33,602 nucleotides of DNA from an uncultured Lachnospiraceae bacterium (GTDB taxonomy: Bacteria; Bacillota; Clostridia; Lachnospirales; Lachnospiraceae): the NCBI GenBank assembly GCA_902761585.1, contig CACWKX010000025.1, positions 1-33,602 on the forward strand, read 5' to 3'. Positions 27,147 to 33,602 of the stretch are shown piece after piece. The position numbers and the translations under genes are program-made. Every line of letters starts with the position of its first letter. Within the stretch, counting starts at the first letter, position 1. Below the pieces are notes generated by a model. The model worked only from the letters and a program-made list of their open reading frames with translations. It made no database searches and was not told where the DNA came from.

Positions 27147-27172
27147 GTTGAACGTGGAGGTTGAACGTGGAT
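27147..27172 (+). repeat. 13-bp tandem pair before parS 3
   Basis: GTTGAACGTGGAG (27147-27159) and GTTGAACGTGGAT (27160-27172) are tandem copies differing at one base. A third copy with the same first 12 bases lies at 27006. They end 4 bp before parS 3. Confidence 0.8.
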
Positions 27173-27176
27173 CGTA

Positions 27177-27192
27177 TGTTTCACGTGAAACA
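27177..27192. promoter_or_regulatory. parS: parS site 3
   Basis: A third perfect TGTTTCACGTGAAACA, 117 bp from site 2 and 55 bp before the parA start codon. ParB bound here could repress or modulate parAB transcription. Confidence 0.97.
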
Positions 27193-27247
27193 TTATAGCC
27201 ATGAAAATTGATGTGTGTTAAAATAAAACCCGAATGCGAGGTGGAAT

Positions 27248-28015
27248 ATGGGGAGAATAATCGTCATCGCAAATCAAAAAGGTGGAGTCGGTAAAACGAC
27301 GACTGCGATCAATCTGTCAGCTTATATTGCGATTAAAAAGAAGAGAGTCCTTCTGATTGATATGGATCCACAGGGAAATGCTTCAGGTGGATTCGACATT
27401 GATCCGTCATCTGTCACGAAGACGGTATATGATGTCATGCTTGGAGAAGCATCAATTGAGGACGCAATCATCAGTAATGTCAGGCCAAAGCTTTCAATTG
27501 TTCCCTCTGATGTAAATCTGGCGGCAGCTGAAATCCAGCTATCAGATACTCCGGATAAGAATCATATATTGAAGAAGGAACTTGGAAAAATCAGGGATAA
27601 ATACGATTACATTATCATGGATTGCCCTCCGTCCCTGAATATTCTGACGATCAATGCAATGTGCGCGGCTGATTCGGTCATTGTGCCGCTTCAGTGTGAA
27701 TATTACGCGCTGGAGGGACTGGCACAGCTGATGCAGACGGTTTCACTGATACAGGAACGAGAGAATGACCGACTGAGGATCGAAGGAATCGTCTTTACCA
27801 TGTATGATGGCCGAACAAATCTGGCAACTCAGGTTGTGGAGAATGTGACGCAAAATACGGATAAGAAGATCTATAAGTGTATTATTCCAAGAAATGTCCG
27901 GCTGGCGGAGGCTCCAAGCTACGGAATGCCGATCACAGAGTATGATCCGAAGTCTTCCGGAGCAAAGGCCTATGAAAAACTTGCATCCAAAGTGATTCAT
28001 TACAGGAGGACTTGA
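27248..28015 (+). CDS. parA: Chromosome-partitioning ATPase ParA/Soj
   Basis: This 255-residue deviant-Walker ATPase binds DNA nonspecifically and drives segregation of the ParB-parS complex; in Bacillus it also regulates DnaA. Walker A is KGGVGKTT (11-18), with the signature Lys. VLLIDMDPQGNAS and YIIMDCPPSLNILTINA follow. GAGGTG lies 5 nt before the ATG. Three parS sites precede it. The stop overlaps the parB start by one base (TGATG). Confidence 0.97.
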   Translation: MGRIIVIANQKGGVGKTTTAINLSAYIAIKKKRVLLIDMDPQGNASGGFDIDPSSVTKTVYDVMLGEASIEDAIISNVRPKLSIVPSDVNLAAAEIQLSDTPDKNHILKKELGKIRDKYDYIIMDCPPSLNILTINAMCAADSVIVPLQCEYYALEGLAQLMQTVSLIQERENDRLRIEGIVFTMYDGRTNLATQVVENVTQNTDKKIYKCIIPRNVRLAEAPSYGMPITEYDPKSSGAKAYEKLASKVIHYRRT

Positions 28016-29175
28016 TGGCTAGAAGAAGTGGATTGGGCCAGAGAGGCCTGGATATTCTGATTCCGGAAAAGAACGCCGGCGGAAAGAAAAAAGACGCTGC
28101 TGTAAAAAACAAGAGGGTGAAGAAATCCAGAGCAGTGCCGGTGAGCGAAAAAGATGGGGCAGCAGAGGACACAGAAGCTGAAGAGAATACGAACGATACA
28201 GTATCAGCCGAAGCTGCAAAGGATACTGAAGAGTCAGAAGCTGCTGAGATTCTTGAGAATGCCGGGAAAGATGTCATTGCAGCAGATTCCGATATAGACG
28301 AAGAAACAGAACGCAATGGTGCCTCTGTATCACAAAATGAAAAGTCAGATACGGCGGAGAAAGGGAATTCAATCAGGAGCGGCCAGCTTGAGGTTGACAT
28401 CAACCTGGTCGAGCCGAACAGGGATCAGCCACGCAAAAAGTTTGATGAGGATGCCCTCCAGGAACTTTCAGACTCCATCAAAGTGCATGGTGTGATACAG
28501 CCTCTCATTGTTCAGATGAGAGACGGATACTATGAAATTATTGCCGGTGAGAGAAGATGGCGGGCGGCAAGACTTGCAGGTCTTAAAACAGTCCCTGTCC
28601 TTGTTCGTGATTACTCCGACAGGGATATCATGGAGCTTTCCCTGATTGAAAACATTCAGCGGCAGGATCTGAACCCAATCGAGGAGGCAGCGGCCTACAG
28701 GAGGCTGATTGATGAATATCAGCTGACACAGGACGAAGTAGCCGAGCGTGTTTCCAGAAGCAGAGCCTCTGTGACGAACTCCCTGCGTCTTTTGAAGCTG
28801 GATGAACGAGTTCAGAATATGCTGATCAGCGAGATGCTGTCAACCGGACATGTTCGGGCACTGCTTGCCATTGAGGACGGAGAACTCCAGTATCAGACTG
28901 CCCAGAAGGCGTTCGATGAAAAATGGAGTGTCCGTGAGACAGAAAATTTTGTCCGGAAACTTCAGAAAAAACCGGTTCCGGAGAAAAAACCGGTGATCAG
29001 CCAGCAGCTTCAGATCATCTACCAGGATATGGAGGAGAAGATGCGGACTTCTCTTGGGACGAAGGTCAGCATTCAGTCGAAAAATCCGGAGAAGGGCAGA
29101 ATTGAGATAGAGTATTTTTCAAGTGATGAGCTTGAACGTGTATATCACGCCATATTAAACAGTGATGAAAGCTGA
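28015..29175 (+). CDS. parB: Chromosome-partitioning CTPase ParB/Spo0J
   Basis: This 386-residue protein binds parS and spreads as a CTP-dependent clamp. The N-terminal MARRSGLGQRGLDILIP is the basic ParA-stimulating peptide. It is followed by an unusually long Glu/Asp/Ala-rich disordered stretch (about 20-122), roughly 90-100 residues more than Spo0J has. The CTP-binding domain then shows GERRWRAAR (178-186) and ENIQRQDLNP (212-221), and a helix-turn-helix region lies at about 238-262. AGGAGG lies just before the ATG at 28015, which shares a base with the parA stop. Confidence 0.96.
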   Translation: MARRSGLGQRGLDILIPEKNAGGKKKDAAVKNKRVKKSRAVPVSEKDGAAEDTEAEENTNDTVSAEAAKDTEESEAAEILENAGKDVIAADSDIDEETERNGASVSQNEKSDTAEKGNSIRSGQLEVDINLVEPNRDQPRKKFDEDALQELSDSIKVHGVIQPLIVQMRDGYYEIIAGERRWRAARLAGLKTVPVLVRDYSDRDIMELSLIENIQRQDLNPIEEAAAYRRLIDEYQLTQDEVAERVSRSRASVTNSLRLLKLDERVQNMLISEMLSTGHVRALLAIEDGELQYQTAQKAFDEKWSVRETENFVRKLQKKPVPEKKPVISQQLQIIYQDMEEKMRTSLGTKVSIQSKNPEKGRIEIEYFSSDELERVYHAILNSDES

Positions 29176-29197
29176 GTGAGGGGATGGGGGTAATTGG

Positions 29198-29722
29198 ATG
29201 CAGAGCAGTTTTCTGAACAGCCTGGGGTTTGATCCCGGAATTCTGATGATTGTGCTTCTTCTGATCATGGCACTTGTCTTGTTTTATCTGGCACACGTGT
29301 CGATGAAGATGAGCCGTTTCCTGAAACGGTATAAGCTCTTTATGAGAGGAAAAGATGGTGGCTCTCTGGAAAAGGCAATGGAGAGTGAATTCATCGAGGT
29401 TGAGCGGATCGGCGAGCAGTGCAAAAATCAGGCAGCTGAGATTCAGCACATCAAGGATATCATGAGAAGGACGCCGATGAAGACCGGAATTGTGAAATAT
29501 GACGCATTTCCGGATGTCGGCGGAAGGATGAGCTTCGCACTGGCCCTCCTGGATCAGGACAATACAGGTTTTGTTCTGAATGCGATTCACAGCAAGGAAG
29601 GGTGTTACACCTACATCAAGGAAATTGTCAAAGGTGAGTCTTATATCGTTCTGGGCGAAGAAGAGAAGGAAGCGCTCAGGCAGGCTGTCACAACTTATTC
29701 AAACAACATAAGCCGTGCGTAA
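29198..29722 (+). CDS. DUF4446 membrane protein
   Basis: This is a 174-residue protein with one N-terminal transmembrane helix (about 14-33), a basic/coiled-coil segment (about 40-95) and a C-terminal domain with KYDAFPDVGGRMSFALALLDQDNTGFVLNAIHS. That pattern is characteristic of DUF4446, commonly encoded beside parB in firmicutes. Function is unknown; the position suggests a membrane-linked role near chromosome segregation, but that is inference. It begins 22 bp after parB and is probably cotranscribed. Confidence 0.85.
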   Translation: MQSSFLNSLGFDPGILMIVLLLIMALVLFYLAHVSMKMSRFLKRYKLFMRGKDGGSLEKAMESEFIEVERIGEQCKNQAAEIQHIKDIMRRTPMKTGIVKYDAFPDVGGRMSFALALLDQDNTGFVLNAIHSKEGCYTYIKEIVKGESYIVLGEEEKEALRQAVTTYSNNISRA

Positions 29723-29869
29723 GACCGAGATGAGACTGGACGAATCACCTGAATTGGGATACAGTCTTAGGGCAGAGAAGCAGTCAGTAAATAAATAAAA
29801 AGAAGATCGCCCTGGTTGACAAGCGTGTGATCAGGACCTTTGAGAGAGACATCGGGAGGAAATTGAGAG

Positions 29870-31099
29870 ATGCTGGATATTAAATTCGTCAGGGAAAATC
29901 CGGATATTGTCAAGGAGAACATTCGGAAGAAGTTTGAAGATCAGAAGCTGCCGCTTGTAGATGAAGTGATTGATCTTGACAGACAGAACCGTGAAATCAA
30001 GCAGGAGCTGCAGGCACTTCAGGCCGACCGCAACCGCATTTCCAAGGAAATTGGAAAGCTGATGCACGAGGGCAAAAAAGATGAAGCAATGGCTGCAAAG
30101 GAAGAGGTAACAAAAAACCAGGCCAGAGTTGCAGAATTGTCCGAGAAGGAGAAAACAGTCGAGGAGGAGCTGAAGAAGAGGATGATGGTCATCCCGAACA
30201 TCATTGATCCGTCAGTCCCGATCGGCGATTATCCGATTCCGTATCATACAGAGATCATGGAAAAGCTTCATGGAATCGACATGGATGCGGCAGGCCGCGT
30301 TGCCGGCAATGGCTTCTACTATCTGCTCGGCGATATCGCAAGACTTCATTCTGCCTGCCTTTCCTACGCAAGAGACTTCATGATCGACAGGGGATTCACC
30401 TATGTCATTCCGCCGTACATGATCAGAAGGGCTGTCGTGGATGGTGTGATGTCCTTCGATGAGATGGACGCGATGATGTACAAAATTGAGGGAGAGGATC
30501 TGTATCTGATCGGAACCTCAGAGCATTCAATGATCGGCCGGTTCATTGGTGAGACGATCGATGCGGACAAGCTTCCGCTGACACTGACCAGCTACTCTCC
30601 GTGCTTCCGCAAGGAGAAGGGCGCACATGGCATCGAGGAGAGAGGTGTCTACAGAATCCACCAGTTTGAGAAACAGGAAATGATCGTCATCTGCGAGCCT
30701 GAGGACGCGAACAAGTGGTACGACAGGCTGTGGCAGAACACGGTTGATTACTTCAGAAGCCTTGAGATTCCGGTCCGCACGCTGGAGTGCTGCTCCGGCG
30801 ATCTGGCTGATCTGAAGGTAAAGTCCCTCGATGTCGAGGCATGGTCTCCGAGACAGAAGAAGTATTTCGAGGTTGGATCCTGCTCGAATCTTGGAGATGC
30901 GCAGGCCCGGCGCCTGAACATCAAGATCAAGGGAGCGGACGGAAAGAAGCATCTGGCGAACACACTGAACAACACCTGTGTGGCACCGCCGAGAATGCTG
31001 ATCGCGTTCCTGGAGAATCATCTGCAGGCAGACGGAAGTGTTACGATTCCGGAGGCGCTGCAGCCATACATGGGCGGAAAGAAGGTTCTCGTTCCATAA
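29870..31099 (+). CDS. serS: Seryl-tRNA synthetase
   Basis: This 409-residue class II aminoacyl-tRNA synthetase charges tRNA-Ser. The N-terminal coiled-coil arm (about 25-105) is rich in Lys, Glu and Gln. The catalytic core shows GTSEHSMIG, then motif 2 CFRKEKGAHGIEERGVYRIHQFEKQEM, and a motif 3 region NTLNNTCVAPPRMLIAFLENHLQADGS. GGGAGG lies 10 nt before the ATG. The 147-bp gap upstream holds no T-box hallmark that I can see. Confidence 0.96.
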   Translation: MLDIKFVRENPDIVKENIRKKFEDQKLPLVDEVIDLDRQNREIKQELQALQADRNRISKEIGKLMHEGKKDEAMAAKEEVTKNQARVAELSEKEKTVEEELKKRMMVIPNIIDPSVPIGDYPIPYHTEIMEKLHGIDMDAAGRVAGNGFYYLLGDIARLHSACLSYARDFMIDRGFTYVIPPYMIRRAVVDGVMSFDEMDAMMYKIEGEDLYLIGTSEHSMIGRFIGETIDADKLPLTLTSYSPCFRKEKGAHGIEERGVYRIHQFEKQEMIVICEPEDANKWYDRLWQNTVDYFRSLEIPVRTLECCSGDLADLKVKSLDVEAWSPRQKKYFEVGSCSNLGDAQARRLNIKIKGADGKKHLANTLNNTCVAPPRMLIAFLENHLQADGSVTIPEALQPYMGGKKVLVP

Positions 31100-31182
31100 G
31101 AGTGTCTGATCTATACGGAGCCGGATGTCGGAAGGGCCGGCGGAGGATCTGTAAATATGGAGGAGTGTGGTGAAGAAATCCT

Positions 31183-32088
31183 ATGCATGCATACCTGAGA
31201 TCGATCGGTCTGACAGATGATCGCATAACTGAAAAGGACATCGAGAAGCTCTGCGACAGGGTCTATGAGAAATATGACCATATGGAATCGGTCAGGGATG
31301 AGGATACAAAGGCAACCTTCCTCGAGTTTTCCAAGGAGCTTGGAAAGGGATTCGGCCTGAAGGTGCTGGGCATGCAGGACAGCTTTGGCTTCCACCGTAC
31401 TTCCTACTATCCATATGTTGTGGGCTCCGATGAGGGCAGTGACGGAAGCGTCGGAATTCAGAAGAAGCTGATGGGAGATGCCTTCATCGGCGTCTGCAAT
31501 GACGGACATGTCGGTGCCCCGCTGATCTTTACACTTCAGAACCCGGGGTGTTATCTCAGAGGTCTGAAGGAAGACCCGCAGCACGAAAGCCGCGTGACAA
31601 CCACATTTTCAGCGCTTGCGAAGTGGGGCCGGATTCTTCTGCCGACAAGAAACCTGGAACACCGCCTCATGGAGACTTCCTCCGATTGGGCGGAGGAGCG
31701 GGTTGAGACAATTCAGCGGGCGAAGATGGGCGACGATGAGGCCATGAAGGAGCTGACGGTACAGAATCTGGAGCTGTATGGAAAGGCTCAGGACCGGATC
31801 AAGGATGGAGAGGATATTCTGTCGGTTGTGGATACGTATTTCATCCCTTACGGGATGGAGTCGGATCAGTATCATATCCTGGCGAACATAGACCGCGTGA
31901 GGGAAGAACACAGCAGTGTCACGGGAGAGGTTGTCTGGAAGATGCTTCTGAACTGCGGAGGCCTGCTGTTTGATGCATGCATGACAGATCAGGACCTGGA
32001 AGGGCTTCCCCTTCCAGGCATGCGGCTGAAGGCGGATATCTGGATGCAGGGGCGGATCAACTTCCTGCTGCCGTCGGCAGTATCCTGA
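31183..32088 (+). CDS. Hypothetical protein, DUF3881-like
   Basis: This 301-residue soluble protein starts MHAYLRSIGLTDDRITEKDIEKL. It resembles, from memory, the DUF3881 family of Lachnospiraceae, whose proteins begin MHxxLRAIGF and are near 290 residues; this assignment is not searched. I see no transmembrane helix, signal peptide or recognised catalytic motif. A stop codon at 31171 fixes ATG 31183 as the first start in this frame. The GGAGGAG upstream is 19 nt away, so translation initiation may be weak. It follows serS by 83 bp. Confidence 0.65.
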   Translation: MHAYLRSIGLTDDRITEKDIEKLCDRVYEKYDHMESVRDEDTKATFLEFSKELGKGFGLKVLGMQDSFGFHRTSYYPYVVGSDEGSDGSVGIQKKLMGDAFIGVCNDGHVGAPLIFTLQNPGCYLRGLKEDPQHESRVTTTFSALAKWGRILLPTRNLEHRLMETSSDWAEERVETIQRAKMGDDEAMKELTVQNLELYGKAQDRIKDGEDILSVVDTYFIPYGMESDQYHILANIDRVREEHSSVTGEVVWKMLLNCGGLLFDACMTDQDLEGLPLPGMRLKADIWMQGRINFLLPSAVS

Positions 32089-32124
32089 TTATGACAATGC
32101 AATTGCGTCCGGTCTTCTGACAGG

Positions 32125-33396
32125 TCAGTGTGTATCGCTGTCGATCAGATGCGAATCATATTTCGAGTGGAGAATCTGCTGAGCGGAGTACAGACCGTAA
32201 TAGCCCGAGGAGACATAGGAAAGAGCGACTGCCATCATGTAATAAGGAAGCCCCCCGATCCCGAACATTTCCAGACAGATAAAGAGGGAGGCAACAGGTG
32301 AGTTTGTGACACCGCAGAACAGGGCACCCATGCCGATGGCCGCGCAGAAGGAGGAGGGAAGGCCCATCAGTCCTCCCAAAAAGCTGCCGAAGGTAGCACC
32401 GATGTAGAGGGCAGGGACGATCTCACCGCCCTTGTAGCCTGCAGCCAGGGAAAGCGCGGTGAAGAGAATCTTCATCAGGAAGGTATACCAGTGGATATCT
32501 TCTGCTTTGCCTGAGAGCGCTTCCTCGATGATATGGATGCCCGTGCCGTTGTATGTATGGCCGCCTGTCAGCCAGGTCAGGAGAAACAGAATGGACCCCA
32601 GTACCAGTGCCCGCAGATAGCGGTTCTTCATCAGAGACTGGCTGTATCTGGAAAATCTCTGGATTGCCAGACAATACAGGATGCTGACAAAACCGGTGCA
32701 GATTGCCAGAAAGGCGAGTTTTGAGACGGTCAGCACGCTGAATGCAGGAGGTGCGCTGATCAGATAGGACTCGCCGGGAACACCGCACCAGTGCGAGGCA
32801 GCCGCTCTTGCCGTGAAAGCCGCGAAGGTAACCGGAACAATGGAGCCATAGTTCATCATGCCGACATCGACCATCTCCATGGAGAAAAATATGGCAGTTG
32901 CCGGTGTCCCGAATACTGCGGAGAAGGCGGCAGCCATTCCGCAGGTGACCATCGTTCGCCGTTCTTTATGATCAAGATGGAAAAGATGCCCCATCGCATG
33001 ACCGATGCTTCCGCCAAGCTGCAGAGCAGCGCCTTCCCTTCCGACCGATGCGCCGCACAGGTGTGAGAAGATGCTTGAGACAAAGATGGCGGGTGCCATT
33101 CGGAATGGAATCTTTTCTCCGCATCGGATTGAGAGGATGACCATGTTGGTTCCCTTTGCCTTATCGTAGCGCAGCACATGATAAAACAGAAAGATGAGGA
33201 CACTTCCGATCGGGAGCAGGAGCATCATGGCTGGATGTCGGAAGCGGATGCCGGTGACTGCCGTCACGCCTCTTGCAAACAAGCCGCCGACAACGCCGCA
33301 GACAATCCCGCAGGCCATCGCCATGGCCGCCAGCGCCAGGACGTGGAGAGTCCCGAAAAAGATGATCTTGAACTGCTTGTGTAGCTGTGAATCCAT
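32125..33396 (-). CDS. CLC-family anion transporter with fluoride-type features
   Basis: This is a 423-residue polytopic membrane protein. It shows GREGAALQ (119-126) with the gating Glu121. The helix N segment is GGEIVPALYIGATFG, where ordinary chloride CLCs have GGIFxP. The usual GSGIP loop is replaced by KGTNMV (81-86), and Met appears at the position aligned with E. coli Glu203 (FFSMEM). These changes recall the CLC-F fluoride/proton antiporters; fluoride specificity is inferred from recalled family features. The ATG at 33394-33396 was chosen because AGGAG lies 9 nt upstream and hydrophobic segments follow. No fluoride riboswitch is visible in the 200 bp upstream. Confidence 0.85.
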   Translation of the reverse strand: MDSQLHKQFKIIFFGTLHVLALAAMAMACGIVCGVVGGLFARGVTAVTGIRFRHPAMMLLLPIGSVLIFLFYHVLRYDKAKGTNMVILSIRCGEKIPFRMAPAIFVSSIFSHLCGASVGREGAALQLGGSIGHAMGHLFHLDHKERRTMVTCGMAAAFSAVFGTPATAIFFSMEMVDVGMMNYGSIVPVTFAAFTARAAASHWCGVPGESYLISAPPAFSVLTVSKLAFLAICTGFVSILYCLAIQRFSRYSQSLMKNRYLRALVLGSILFLLTWLTGGHTYNGTGIHIIEEALSGKAEDIHWYTFLMKILFTALSLAAGYKGGEIVPALYIGATFGSFLGGLMGLPSSFCAAIGMGALFCGVTNSPVASLFICLEMFGIGGLPYYMMAVALSYVSSGYYGLYSAQQILHSKYDSHLIDSDTH

Positions 33397-33456
33397 TGCA
33401 TTTTCTCCTGGACTTATGTAGTAAAGGGATCTAAAAAACGATACACCGTATTCTTT

Positions 33457-33485
33457 ATTATAAATGAGCGGTGTCAACCGGACAA
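33457..33485 (-). promoter_or_regulatory. Predicted promoter of the CLC gene
   Basis: On the minus strand, TTGTCC (33480-33485) and a perfect TATAAT (33457-33462) are 17 bp apart, about 60 bp before the ATG. No known riboswitch motif lies between promoter and gene. Confidence 0.65.
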
Positions 33486-33602
33486 CAGGCAGGAATGGTA
33501 TAAGGCGGCGTAAATCTCTGGACGGATTCGAATGGGTAAAGGTACCCTCATTGTGAAGTGTAATAGAACGCAGATGACTTCTGCCTCCTCACTATACGTC
33601 TT

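Noticed and set aside
26954..27202. Open frames on both strands across the parS region (FHVKH and VSRET translations)
   Set aside because: These peptides are simply the translation of the parS palindrome TGTTTCACGTGAAACA and of the 13-bp repeats. There is no ribosome-binding site or domain, so I treat them as artefacts.
29723..29869. Possible T-box or promoter ahead of serS
   Set aside because: The gap is short and has no specifier-loop hairpins or GGTGG antiterminator sequence. A TTGACA at 29816 lacks a matching -10.
33515..33560. TTCGAAT and a small hairpin resembling part of a tRNA T-arm
   Set aside because: The flanking bases do not form a T stem, and no acceptor, D or anticodon arm is present on either strand.
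33397..33602. Fluoride riboswitch upstream of the CLC gene
   Set aside because: I could not find the conserved pseudoknot elements on the minus strand. Only a promoter and small hairpins are visible.

Overview
The window is the replication-origin neighbourhood of a Gram-positive chromosome, most likely a Clostridia/Lachnospiraceae-type Firmicute. I base that on gene order (dnaA-dnaN-yaaA-recF-gyrB-gyrA on one side, rpmH-rnpA-yidD-yidC-jag-mnmE-mnmG-rsmG-parA-parB on the other), on firmicute genes such as murT/gatD, DUF4446 and a DUF3881-like gene, and on the protein sequences. The lineage is inferred by family recall, not by a search.

Layout. Replication probably starts between dnaA (minus strand, start 17563) and rpmH (plus strand, start 17978), where DnaA boxes and two divergent promoters lie. 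A second DnaA-box cluster sits between dnaA and dnaN, giving a two-part origin as in Bacillus. Nearly all genes point away from the origin. On the left (minus strand) come dnaA, dnaN, yaaA, recF, gyrB and gyrA. These are followed by a tight cell-wall run: a class-A-beta-lactamase-fold lipoprotein, murT, gatD, a D,D-carboxypeptidase and a recombinase-fold protein. A DEDDh exonuclease meets that run tail to tail, and an MsmK/UgpC-type ABC ATPase ends the left arm. On the right (plus strand) come the ribosomal/RNase P/membrane-insertion cluster, the tRNA-modification genes mnmE and mnmG, and rsmG. A minus-strand alpha/beta hydrolase follows, then a 0.25 kb centromere with three perfect parS sites, parA-parB, a DUF4446 gene, serS and a DUF3881-like gene. 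A minus-strand CLC transporter with fluoride-type features ends the window.

The genes mostly serve chromosome duplication and partition (DnaA, DnaN, RecF, gyrase, ParAB/parS), cell-wall maturation (MurT/GatD lipid II amidation, D,D-carboxypeptidase) and translation (RpmH, RnpA, MnmEG, RsmG, SerS).

Points that depart from the ordinary are: (1) GyrB lacks about 43 residues of its transducer region, including the Gln-Thr of the ATP-contacting QTK loop, by an in-frame gap; (2) the parS region carries several sets of 13-bp tandem repeats between the parS sites; (3) the recombinase-fold protein has lost the box I Arg, the box II His and the Tyr nucleophile; (4) the alpha/beta hydrolase has Tyr at the usual catalytic His position and is flanked by related 18-bp repeats; (5) a 7+1+7 palindrome lies just downstream of the predicted dnaA promoter. 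No tRNA, rRNA, CRISPR array, prophage or insertion sequence was found.
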